Below are positions 1-7,075 of a DNA stretch of 10,188 nt, one piece after another. Every line of letters begins with the position of its first letter. Position 1 is the stretch's first letter. The position numbers and the translations under genes are program-made. A model generated the notes under the pieces. That model did no database searches. It had not been told where the DNA came from and worked only from the letters and a program-made list of their open reading frames with translations. The DNA is from Clostridia bacterium (lineage in GTDB: Bacteria; Bacillota; Clostridia; UMGS1883). The DNA is taken from NCBI GenBank assembly GCA_900768005.1, contig CAAGBE010000073.1:1-10188 (forward strand), in the 5' to 3' direction.

Positions 1-948
1 CTCAAGGAAATGTGGAAAAGCCCCAACGGCACAATCCGTGCAATCCTTGACGGTACAGTTTTCCGTGCACCCGTGCTTGTAAACGGAATTAACCCTGCAG
101 TTAAGAACTGGAAAAAGCCCATTACCATAGCAAGACACGCTTACGGTGATGTATACAAGGCAACCGAAATCAGAAACGATAAAAAGGGTAAGGCAGAGCT
201 TGTTTTCACAAGTGAAGACGGTGAAGTAACACGCCAGACTATCTATGATTTCGAGTGCGGCGGTGTTATTCAGGGACAGTATAATAAGGACAGCTCTATT
301 GAATCCTTTGCACATTCCTGCTTCACATACGCCCTTGATACAAAGCAGGATTTGTGGTTTGCTACAAAGGATACCATTTCCAAGAAATACGACCAGACAT
401 TTAAACTTACATTTCAGGATATTTTTGAAAAGGAATATAAGGAAAAGTTTGAGAAAGCAGGTATCGAATATTTTTACACCCTTATTGATGATGCCGTTGC
501 CCGCGTAATCAGAAGCGAAGGCGGATATATCTGGGCTTGTAAAAATTATGACGGTGACGTTATGAGTGATATGGTTTCCACAGCGTTTGGTTCACTTGCA
601 ATGATGACAAGCGTACTCGTTAGCCCTGACGGAAACTTTGAATACGAAGCGGCTCATGGTACAGTTACCCGTCACTATTACAGATATTTAAAGGGTGAGG
701 AAACCTCTACAAACCCCGTTGCAACAATCTTTGCTTGGACAGGTGCACTCCGTAAACGCGGTGAGCTTGACGGCGAGCAGGCACTCTGCGATTTTGCAGA
801 TAAGCTTGAAAAGGCTTGTATTGACACAATTGAGGGCGGTACTCTTACAAAGGACCTTGCAGGCCTCTGGGAAGGAGAAACTCCCACCGTTGTAAACTCC
901 AAGGACTTCATTCTTTCAATCAGAAAAACTCTTGAAAAGATGCTTTAA
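1..948 (+). CDS. icd: NADP-dependent isocitrate dehydrogenase, 5'-truncated
   Basis: Oxidises isocitrate to 2-oxoglutarate and CO2 with reduction of NADP, in the cytoplasm, supplying 2-oxoglutarate for glutamate synthesis. The reading frame is open from base 1 (Leu-Lys-Glu-Met), so the start lies outside the window. Compared from memory with human IDH1, about 87 N-terminal residues are missing. Counting from the first Met (base 10), Ser4, Asn6, Arg10, Arg19, Arg42 (in ARHAYGD) and Tyr49 match IDH1 Ser94, Asn96, Arg100, Arg109, Arg132 and Tyr139 with a constant offset of 90. The central IWACKNYDGDVMSD stretch carries the metal-binding Asp residues, and AAHGTVTRH is the NADP 2'-phosphate loop. 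This is the eukaryote-like homodimeric subfamily, not the E. coli Icd type. The C-terminus looks complete. No terminator separates it from tmk, 27 bases downstream, so read-through is likely. Confidence 0.95.
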   Translation, partial: LKEMWKSPNGTIRAILDGTVFRAPVLVNGINPAVKNWKKPITIARHAYGDVYKATEIRNDKKGKAELVFTSEDGEVTRQTIYDFECGGVIQGQYNKDSSIESFAHSCFTYALDTKQDLWFATKDTISKKYDQTFKLTFQDIFEKEYKEKFEKAGIEYFYTLIDDAVARVIRSEGGYIWACKNYDGDVMSDMVSTAFGSLAMMTSVLVSPDGNFEYEAAHGTVTRHYYRYLKGEETSTNPVATIFAWTGALRKRGELDGEQALCDFADKLEKACIDTIEGGTLTKDLAGLWEGETPTVVNSKDFILSIRKTLEKML

Positions 949-975
949 TAAATATTTCGAAAGGAGCCTTTTGTT

Positions 976-1587
976 ATGAAAGGCAGATTTATAGTATTTG
1001 AGGGAATAGACGGTGCAGGAAAAAGCACCCAGATAGAAAAACTCCGCCAAAAGCTTGTGAGCGAGGGCAGAAAGGTGTTTATCACCGCCGAGCCTACACA
1101 ATCGGTTACGGGCGGAATCCTCCGTGATGCATTAAGCGGTAATTATAAGCGTAGTGCAGCGGAGCTTGCGGCAATGTTTCTTTCTGACCGTGTGTTTCAT
1201 AATGTGAATGAAAGCGTGGGAATTAATCAGGCACTCCAGAAAGGCTTTGACGTTATTTCCGACAGATATTACTATTCCTCCTTTGCATATCAGGGACTTG
1301 AGAGCGATATTGACTGGGTAATAGATATGAATCTTAATTGCCCCGACATCAGAAAGCCTGACCTGTGTATTTTCCTTGACCTTGACGCGGAAAAGTCCAA
1401 GGCACGAATTGATACAAACCGTGCTACTGTGGAGATTTTCGAGAAAGAGGAAATCTTAAACAAAATCAGAAATAAGTTTTTTGATGTCTTCAAGCGCCTT
1501 CCCAACGAAAACATTGCAATTGTCGATGCAGGCGGAAGCGTTGATGAGGTTGCGGAGAAAATCGCAGCCGTAGTGGATAAATTGTAA
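976..1587 (+). CDS. tmk: Thymidylate (dTMP) kinase
   Basis: Phosphorylates dTMP to dTDP with ATP, an essential cytoplasmic step in dTTP synthesis. The protein is 203 residues, normal for the family. The P-loop GIDGAGKST is at residues 10-18, followed by AEPT (38-41) in place of the usual TREP. Asp71-Arg72 and the signature DRYYYSSFAYQG at 96-107 bind the nucleotide. The IDTNRATVEIFEK region around 145-157 is the lid. The P-loop has no Arg and the lid carries one, as in class II enzymes. The DRYYYSS form differs from the commoner bacterial DRYxDS form and resembles a variant found in archaea and in some Clostridia and Bacteroidetes. The ATG is preceded by AAGGAG at 961-966 with a nine-base gap. 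The downstream gene follows after 14 bases, so it probably belongs to the same operon as the t6A genes. Confidence 0.95.
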   Translation: MKGRFIVFEGIDGAGKSTQIEKLRQKLVSEGRKVFITAEPTQSVTGGILRDALSGNYKRSAAELAAMFLSDRVFHNVNESVGINQALQKGFDVISDRYYYSSFAYQGLESDIDWVIDMNLNCPDIRKPDLCIFLDLDAEKSKARIDTNRATVEIFEKEEILNKIRNKFFDVFKRLPNENIAIVDAGGSVDEVAEKIAAVVDKL

Positions 1588-1594
1588 AAGGAAG
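1587..1594 (+). promoter_or_regulatory. Ribosome binding site that fixes a TTG start
   Basis: AAAGGAAG lies seven bases before TTG at 1602. The first in-frame ATG is at 1641, 13 codons later, and has no comparable site in front of it, so TTG is the better start for the Sua5-type gene. Confidence 0.7.
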
Positions 1595-1601
1595 ATTCAA
1601 A

Positions 1602-2600
1602 TTGACTAAGATAATTACAATTAACCCGTTAAATATTGATATGGAATTACTTTCACAGGCTGCTGATGTTATAAAACACGGCGGCCTTGTGGCTTTTCCT
1701 ACGGAAACGGTTTACGGCCTCGGTGCAGACACATTTAACCCCGATGCCGTGTCAAATATTTTCCGTGCAAAGGGAAGACCAATGGATAACCCCCTCATAT
1801 CTCACATTGCAGAAATCGGGGATATTGAAAAATTTGCCCGCGAAATTCCTGACACCGCAGTAAAGCTTGCTAATGAATTCTGGGGTGGTCCTCTTACAAT
1901 GATTTTAAAGAAAAAGAAAGGCATCCCCGACGCGGTAACGGCAGGGCTTGACACCGTTGCGGTAAGGCTTCCCAGCCATAGTGTCGCAAATGCTCTCATA
2001 AAGCTTTCGGGTACGGCTATTGCCGCACCGAGTGCAAATCTTTCGGGCAGTCCCAGTCCCACTACCGCAAGGCATTGTATAGCTGACCTTGACGGCAGGG
2101 TGGATATGATAATCGACGGCGGAAGCTCAATGATAGGTATTGAATCCACCGTGGTTGACTTAAGCGGTGAAGTCCCCGTGGTATTAAGACCGGGCGGAAT
2201 TACTCCCGATGATATGCGTAGTGTCATTGGCGAAGTAATATACGGCGGTGAGGCAGAGGGTGCCCCCAAATGCCCCGGTATGAAATACACTCATTACAGC
2301 CCCGACGCTGATGTTACTGTGCTTGAGGATATTACATCCTTTGAAAAATACTGTGAAAACGGAAAGAAAGTCTGTGTCATTTCCAAAAATGCATCAAAGT
2401 ATAACTTTAATGCAGATATAGTCTATGATGCAGGAGAGACCGACACAGAGTACGCCGCACGCCTTTTCTATCTTCTACGCAAAGCGGACGAAGATGGTGC
2501 AGACACGGTTTTTGCCGAGCTTCCCGAAAATGACGGTATCGGTATTGCACTTCGAAACAGACTCTTTAAGTCTGCAGGGGGCAAGGTGATTTTGAAATGA
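1602..2600 (+). CDS. Threonylcarbamoyl-AMP synthase, Sua5 type
   Basis: Makes threonylcarbamoyl-AMP from threonine, bicarbonate and ATP, the first step of t6A synthesis at position 37 of ANN-decoding tRNAs. The protein is 332 residues, the length of two-domain Sua5/YwlC rather than the short TsaC (about 190). The YrdC domain fills residues 13-205, with PTETVYGLG at 33-41, the KGRP nucleotide-binding segment at 57-60, APSANLSG at 142-149 and GIESTVVD at 179-186. The conserved linker PGMKYTHYSP is at 225-234. The C-terminal Sua5 domain runs from about 236 to the end and ends with the typical GIGIALRNRLFKSAGG stretch. Translation probably starts at TTG. The stop overlaps the next start as ATGA (2597-2600), which implies translational coupling to the phosphatase-acetyltransferase gene. 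The ywlC-ywlE neighbourhood is also known in Bacillus. Confidence 0.95.
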   Translation: MTKIITINPLNIDMELLSQAADVIKHGGLVAFPTETVYGLGADTFNPDAVSNIFRAKGRPMDNPLISHIAEIGDIEKFAREIPDTAVKLANEFWGGPLTMILKKKKGIPDAVTAGLDTVAVRLPSHSVANALIKLSGTAIAAPSANLSGSPSPTTARHCIADLDGRVDMIIDGGSSMIGIESTVVDLSGEVPVVLRPGGITPDDMRSVIGEVIYGGEAEGAPKCPGMKYTHYSPDADVTVLEDITSFEKYCENGKKVCVISKNASKYNFNADIVYDAGETDTEYAARLFYLLRKADEDGADTVFAELPENDGIGIALRNRLFKSAGGKVILK

Positions 2601-3454
2601 GTAAGGATATACTTTTCGTATGTACGGGAAATACCTGCAGAAGCCCTATGGCGGAAGCTATATTTAACTCTCTTTCGGGAGTTGTGGCACAGTCGGCAGG
2701 GATTTCCGTCGGCATACCATCGGGTGCGGCGAAAAATGCCTGCATTGCGGTGGAGAAATACGGTGCATCCCTTGAAAATCATATCTCAACACAGCTTATG
2801 GTAGAGGATTTGGAGGAGTACAAGCTTATCCTCACAATGACCTCATCCCAAAGGGATATGCTCCGTGGCTATGTAAATGAGGATAAGATAATGACCTTAT
2901 CCGACTTTGCAGGGGAAGACGGTGAAGTGTCCGACCCATACGGCGGAGATTTGGAACTTTACGAAAAAACTGCCGAGCAGATAAGATACTATATCCTTCG
3001 CGGTATAGCAAGAAACAGTAAATGCGTTTTTGCGGAAAATAGCGACCTTGACATCATTGTAGAAATGGAAAAGGAATACTTTGCCGACAGTTGGAGCGAA
3101 AATTCCGTAAAACTGCAGATAGAAAATCAAAAAGTGATCGTAATAAAATTTGGTGAAAATATTCTTGGCTACTGCATATTTATGATTGCGGCTGACGAGG
3201 GCGAAATCCTCCGTATTGCAACACGTAATAATATCAGAAAAGCAGGACTTGGCAAAAAACTTCTCACTTCGGTCATTAGTGAAATGAAAGAATCGGGTGT
3301 GAACGAAGTTTTTTTAGAAGTGCGTGCAGGAAATGAAAGTGCAATAGCACTTTATAAATCAATTGGATTCAGTGAAATCGGCATCCGAAAAGGCTATTAC
3401 AATGATAACGGAGAGGATGCCGCCCTATATAAATTAGAAATAAAGGAACGGTAA
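2597..3454 (+). CDS. YwlE-like protein phosphatase fused to RimI-like N-acetyltransferase
   Basis: One uninterrupted 285-residue frame holds two complete enzymes. Residues 1-140 are a low-molecular-weight phosphatase: the P-loop CTGNTCRS is at 9-16 (nucleophile Cys9, Arg15), SAGI at 33-36 and the general-acid Asp113 is in DPYGGD. Thr13 corresponds to YwlE Thr11, the residue linked to phosphoarginine rather than phosphotyrosine preference, so protein-arginine phosphatase is the likely activity. Residues 145-285 are a GNAT domain of the RimI family: DSWSE at 164-168, EILRIAT at 203-209, the acetyl-CoA loop RKAGLG at 214-219, and EVRAGNESAIALYKSIGF at 241-258 with the probable catalytic Tyr253. 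RimI acetylates the N-terminus of ribosomal protein S18, and homologues often sit beside tsaD. The linker is only about five residues. I see no ribosome site for separate translation of the second domain. The target of the fused protein is unknown. Confidence 0.9.
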   Translation: MSKDILFVCTGNTCRSPMAEAIFNSLSGVVAQSAGISVGIPSGAAKNACIAVEKYGASLENHISTQLMVEDLEEYKLILTMTSSQRDMLRGYVNEDKIMTLSDFAGEDGEVSDPYGGDLELYEKTAEQIRYYILRGIARNSKCVFAENSDLDIIVEMEKEYFADSWSENSVKLQIENQKVIVIKFGENILGYCIFMIAADEGEILRIATRNNIRKAGLGKKLLTSVISEMKESGVNEVFLEVRAGNESAIALYKSIGFSEIGIRKGYYNDNGEDAALYKLEIKER

Positions 3455-3456
3455 AG

Positions 3457-4455
3457 ATGGCATATATTTTAGGAATAGAAACCTCTTGTGACGAAACAGC
3501 GGCTTCAGTAACCGAAAACGGAAGAAAGGTACTTTCAAACGTGGTCTATTCGCAGATTCCCCTCCACACAATCTATGGGGGGGTTGTACCTGAAATAGCT
3601 TCAAGAAAGCACATTGACAAGATTATTCACGTTATTGACCGTGCGTTAAAGGAAGCCAATATAGAAAAGGAACAGCTTGACGCTGTTGCAGTCACCTACA
3701 ACCCAGGGTTGGTAGGTGCTCTTTTGGTGGGAGTTTCCGTTGCAAAGGCATTTGCATATTCCATAAAGAAGCCACTTGTACCTGTTAATCATATACAGGG
3801 GCATATTGCGGCTAACTATATCGCATATCCCGAGCTTGAACCACCGTTTGTCAGCCTTGTTGCATCAGGTGGACACAGCCACATTCTCCATATAAAGGAT
3901 TACAGAAGCTTTGATGTAATCGGTGCAACCACAGATGATGCCGCAGGCGAAGCATTTGACAAGGCGGCAAGAGTACTGGGGCTTGGTTACCCAGGTGGAC
4001 CCAAGCTTAACGCCCTTGCAAAAGAGGGAAATCCTGAAGCAATCCGATTCCCCCGTCCCCATAACGGATATGATTTCAGCTTCAGCGGACTTAAAACCGC
4101 CGTTATAAATTATGTTCACACCGCAGAACAAAAAGGTGAAGAAATCAATAAAGCCGACGTTGCCGCATCCTTTCAGCAGGCTGTGTGCGATGTGCTTGTA
4201 AATAATACCGTTGCAGCGGCAAAGGAATTAGGCGTAGACAAAATCGCCATTGCAGGCGGTGTTGCGGCAAATACCCTTTTACGCGAACAGATGGAGAGAG
4301 AGGGCAAGAAAGAAGGACTTCAGTTCTACTGTCCCCCTATTTACCTCTGTACAGACAATGCAGCAATGATTTCCTGTGCAGGCTATCTAAATTTTGAAGC
4401 AGGTATACGCGGCGACCTCGACCTTAACGCAATCCCACAATTGAGTTTAATGTAA
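3457..4455 (+). CDS. tsaD: tRNA N6-adenosine threonylcarbamoyltransferase TsaD
   Basis: Transfers the threonylcarbamoyl group from threonylcarbamoyl-AMP to A37 of tRNA, completing t6A. In bacteria it works in the cytoplasm with TsaB and TsaE, neither of which is encoded in this window. The 332-residue protein has the Kae1/Qri7 fold throughout: GIETSCDETAAS at 6-17, metal ligands His112 and His116 in NHIQGHIAAN, LVASGGHSHI at 134-143, TTDDAAGEAFDKAARVLGLGYPGGP at 158-182 (nucleotide and substrate contacts), AGGVAANTLLR at 266-276, and the third metal ligand Asp300 in CTDNAAMIS. The ATG is two bases after the previous stop, and its ribosome site AAGGAACGG lies within the end of the preceding gene. 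It is therefore read as part of the tmk-sua5-fusion operon and is probably its last gene. Confidence 0.97.
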   Translation: MAYILGIETSCDETAASVTENGRKVLSNVVYSQIPLHTIYGGVVPEIASRKHIDKIIHVIDRALKEANIEKEQLDAVAVTYNPGLVGALLVGVSVAKAFAYSIKKPLVPVNHIQGHIAANYIAYPELEPPFVSLVASGGHSHILHIKDYRSFDVIGATTDDAAGEAFDKAARVLGLGYPGGPKLNALAKEGNPEAIRFPRPHNGYDFSFSGLKTAVINYVHTAEQKGEEINKADVAASFQQAVCDVLVNNTVAAAKELGVDKIAIAGGVAANTLLREQMEREGKKEGLQFYCPPIYLCTDNAAMISCAGYLNFEAGIRGDLDLNAIPQLSLM

Positions 4456-4514
4456 ATCATTTGGGTGATTTAAAGTTTGAAATGTAAGGGATAAAATCAT
4501 AAAACCTTTGATTT
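4453..4514 (+). repeat. Two successive AAATCA/TGATTT inverted repeats
   Basis: TAAATCA at 4453-4459 is complemented by TGATTTA at 4466-4472 (7 bp, six-base loop). The same half-sites recur as AAATCA at 4494-4499 and TGATTT at 4509-4514 (nine-base spacer). Neither hairpin has a U-tract or GC-rich stem, so they are poor terminators. They could be a regulator's binding sites ahead of the channel gene, or chance in AT-rich DNA. Confidence 0.3.
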
Positions 4515-4530
4515 CGAAAAGGAGAAACAT

Positions 4531-5238
4531 ATGAGAAAGAAGATTTTTGATATAATTGAACCAGCACAAAAGAGCAATATATTTAGTTCAATATATGACA
4601 GTTTTATGATAGTGATTATATTGTTGAGCTTATTGCCGCTATGCTTCAAACAAATAAGTAGTATTTTAACTGTTATTGATACTGTATGTTTAATTGTATT
4701 TATTATTGATTATTTGTTGCGTTGGATAACTGCAGATTACAAGTATGATAAAAAATCTTTAATTTCTTTTGTGCGATATCCATTTGGAGTTTTTGCTATA
4801 ATTGATATTATATCTATTTTGCCGTCAATCTCGATTTTAAATAATGGGTTTAAACTTTTAAGAATTTTTAGAATGGCAAGGGCGTTTAGAGTTTTTAGAG
4901 CATTTAAAATGTTTAGGTATTCGAAAAGTGTAAAGATTATTGTATCGGTGTTCAAGAAATCAAAGGAATCCTTGATTGCGGTAGGAACTTTGGCTATTGC
5001 TTACATAATAATTTCTGCTCTTGTTGTCTTCAATGTAGAGCCGGAATCTTTTAATAACTTTTTTGACGCAATATATTGGGCAACAGTTTCTTTAACAACT
5101 GTTGGTTATGGAGATATTTATCCTGTTACTACGATAGGAAGAATCGTTACAATGATTTCTTCAATATTTGGCATTGCGATTGTTGCTTTACCTGCAGGTA
5201 TCATCACGGCTGGATATATGAGCGAAATAGAAAAATAA
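4531..5238 (+). CDS. Voltage-gated-type potassium channel, six transmembrane helices
   Basis: A 235-residue membrane protein that should form a tetrameric K+ channel in the cytoplasmic membrane. Helices by hydrophobicity: S1 about 22-39, S2 48-66 (with Asp60), S3 84-100 (with Asp92), S4 108-129, S5 146-167, pore helix 177-188, S6 202-226. S4 has a positive residue at every third position: Arg111, 114, 117, 120, 123, Lys126, Arg129, the hallmark of a voltage sensor. The selectivity filter TTVGYGD is at 189-195. There is no cytoplasmic RCK/TrkA domain, and the protein ends nine residues after S6. AAAAGGAG at 4517-4524 is six bases before the ATG. Sampled lines of this gene run about 23-33% GC, against 45-57% in sampled tsaD lines next door, and it prefers A/T-ending codons. 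Together with the unrelated function this suggests separate acquisition. The voltage-sensing role is inferred from sequence only. Confidence 0.9.
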   Translation: MRKKIFDIIEPAQKSNIFSSIYDSFMIVIILLSLLPLCFKQISSILTVIDTVCLIVFIIDYLLRWITADYKYDKKSLISFVRYPFGVFAIIDIISILPSISILNNGFKLLRIFRMARAFRVFRAFKMFRYSKSVKIIVSVFKKSKESLIAVGTLAIAYIIISALVVFNVEPESFNNFFDAIYWATVSLTTVGYGDIYPVTTIGRIVTMISSIFGIAIVALPAGIITAGYMSEIEK

Positions 5239-5244
5239 ATTTTT

Positions 5245-5272
5245 TTGTTCCCGACTTGACACAACCTATACT
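5245..5272 (+). promoter_or_regulatory. Weak promoter candidate before aminopeptidase P
   Basis: TTGTTC (5245-5250), a 16-base spacer and TATACT (5267-5272) could drive the aminopeptidase gene, leaving a leader of about 27 bases. A perfect TTGACA lies at 5256-5261 but has no convincing -10 at 16-18 bases (best is TATCGA at 5280-5285). The change in composition across this gap makes a new transcription start reasonable, but the boxes alone are not decisive. Confidence 0.25.
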
Positions 5273-5305
5273 CACAAATTATCGAAATAAACACAAGGTG
5301 ATTTT

Positions 5306-7075
5306 ATGAACAGACTAGATATATTGCGTAGTCATATGAAAAAATATAACATATCAGCAGTGGTTATACCGACTGCTGATATGCATTTAAGTGAATATAT
5401 TTCCGACCATTACAAGCTTCGTGAGTATTTGAGCGGATTTACAGGCTCAGCAGGGACGTTGATTGTGACTATGGACGATGCAGGTTTGTGGACTGATGGC
5501 AGGTACTATATTCAGGCAGAGAGGGAGCTTTCGGGAAGCGGAATTACCCTTTTCAGAGCGTCGGAAAAGGATTGTGTAAAAATATATGACTACCTTAAAG
5601 AAAAGCTTACTGAAAACGATACAGTAGGTCTTGACGGCAGACTCTTTTCGAAAAAGTACCTTGACGAATTCATTGCAAAGCTTGACGATATCAGCGTAAA
5701 TACTGACTATGATGCTTCGTCGGTATGGGAAACCCGCCCGGCAGAGCCCATTGAAAAAGCGTTTGTACTGGATGAAAAATACAGCGGAGAATCCTTGGAA
5801 GAAAAGCTTTCCAAAGTGCGTGAGCTTATGAAAAAGGAGGGCTTCACCCACTATATTACAGGATCTCCCGAGTGTGTTATGTGGCTTTTAAACATCCGCG
5901 GAAATGACGTGAAGCATACTCCCGTAATGCTTTCATACCTTGTTGTAACGGCTAAAGACGTAACTCTTTACACCAAGTATGAAAAAATAGAGGGCGAGGT
6001 GGCAGACTACCTTGAAAAGCATTGCATAAAAACAGCGGAATACAACAGTATATATGACGATTTGGCAAAGCTTGGCGAGGGGTGCTATGCAGCGGCAGAT
6101 TTTTCCGTAACAAACTATTCTCTTGTAAATAAGCTTGGCTGTGCAAAAAAGAATATCAATGATTTCATAATTAACCTTAAGTGCATAAAAAACGATACGG
6201 AAACAGAAAATACAAAGAAAGCCTATATAAAGGAGAATGTAGCTCTTACAAAAGCTTTTTATGAAATATATAACTCCGACAGTATCACGGAATGTGATGT
6301 CGTGAATATAATAGAGAAATACAGAAAAATGCAGGAGGGGTATATTTCACCGTCATTTGATACCATTGCCGCATTCGGCACAAACGCTGCAATGGTACAT
6401 TACAGTCCCGATGAAGAAAAGTGTGCAAAGATTGAGAAAAACGGACTTCTTTTAATCGATACGGGCGGTCAGTATTTTGAGGGTACAACGGACACCACAA
6501 GAACCCTCGTAATGGGTGAAATTACAGACAAGGAAAAAGAAAGCCTTACCCTTGTGCTAAAAAGCAATATTGCAATTGCAACAGCAGTATTCCCGGAGGG
6601 TACACGCTGCTGCGAAATTGATTCCCTTGCCCGTATGCCGTTGTGGAAAAAGGGGCTTGATTACCGTCATTCCACAGGTCACGGGGTCGGGTATCTTCTT
6701 GGCGTACACGAAGGACCGCAAAGGCTTTCCGTATCTTGTAACGAGGTGTTAAAGGTAGGTATGACCATTACCGACGAGCCTGGAATTTATATGGAAAATG
6801 AGTACGGTATTAGAACCGAAAATCACCTTATTGTCAAGGAAGCGTTCCAGACGGAATACGGAAAATTTCTTTGCTTCGAGGTGCTTAACTACTGCCCAAT
6901 AGGGACAGAATCACTTTTAACAGACATCCTCACAACAGAGGAAAAAACCTATATCAACGAATATAATGAAAAATGCAGGGAACTTATCCTGCCCTATCTC
7001 AGCGAGGAGGAGAGCAAATGGCTGATTTCATACACAGCACCGATAATGAACTCAGGCAAAGGTTGGAATTTTTAA
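5306..7075 (+). CDS. Xaa-Pro aminopeptidase (aminopeptidase P, M24B, large form)
   Basis: A cytoplasmic metallopeptidase that removes an N-terminal residue preceding proline. At 589 residues it is the long, three-domain form resembling eukaryotic XPNPEP1 rather than the roughly 440-residue E. coli PepP. Two creatinase-like N-terminal domains cover about 1-155 and 160-305, with FTGSAGTLIV and WTDGRYYIQAERE at 45-74 in the first. The catalytic pita-bread domain follows from about 310. Predicted dinuclear metal ligands are Asp385, Asp396, His459, Glu491 and Glu505, in LLIDTGGQYFEGTTDTTRT, STGHGVGY, TDEPGIY and GIRTEN. His365 and His468 are the proton-shuttle and substrate histidines. The family-typical C-terminal WLISYTAPI is followed by a nine-residue tail that runs into the next gene. 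The ribosome site AAGGTG (5295-5300) is five bases before the ATG. No signal peptide is visible. Confidence 0.95.
   Translation: MNRLDILRSHMKKYNISAVVIPTADMHLSEYISDHYKLREYLSGFTGSAGTLIVTMDDAGLWTDGRYYIQAERELSGSGITLFRASEKDCVKIYDYLKEKLTENDTVGLDGRLFSKKYLDEFIAKLDDISVNTDYDASSVWETRPAEPIEKAFVLDEKYSGESLEEKLSKVRELMKKEGFTHYITGSPECVMWLLNIRGNDVKHTPVMLSYLVVTAKDVTLYTKYEKIEGEVADYLEKHCIKTAEYNSIYDDLAKLGEGCYAAADFSVTNYSLVNKLGCAKKNINDFIINLKCIKNDTETENTKKAYIKENVALTKAFYEIYNSDSITECDVVNIIEKYRKMQEGYISPSFDTIAAFGTNAAMVHYSPDEEKCAKIEKNGLLLIDTGGQYFEGTTDTTRTLVMGEITDKEKESLTLVLKSNIAIATAVFPEGTRCCEIDSLARMPLWKKGLDYRHSTGHGVGYLLGVHEGPQRLSVSCNEVLKVGMTITDEPGIYMENEYGIRTENHLIVKEAFQTEYGKFLCFEVLNYCPIGTESLLTDILTTEEKTYINEYNEKCRELILPYLSEEESKWLISYTAPIMNSGKGWNF
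7005..7010 (+). promoter_or_regulatory. Ribosome binding site that fixes the HD-protein start
   Basis: A perfect AGGAGG, inside the 3' end of the aminopeptidase gene, lies seven bases before ATG at 7018. The upstream in-frame ATG at 6973 has no comparable site. Confidence 0.85.

Noticed and set aside
1802..2290. 162-codon open frame on the minus strand
   Set aside because: It lies wholly inside the Sua5-type gene, has no recognisable domain, and the plus-strand protein matches its family through this entire stretch.
4453..4472. Intrinsic terminator after tsaD
   Set aside because: The 7-bp stem is AT-rich and followed by AAAG rather than a T-run, so it is unlikely to stop transcription.
5256..5285. 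Perfect TTGACA as the main promoter of the aminopeptidase gene
   Set aside because: At 16-18 bases downstream no hexamer resembles TATAAT well, so the -35 match alone was not called as the promoter.
6973..7017. Longer N-terminus for the HD protein from ATG 6973
   Set aside because: No ribosome site precedes it, whereas a perfect AGGAGG precedes 7018.
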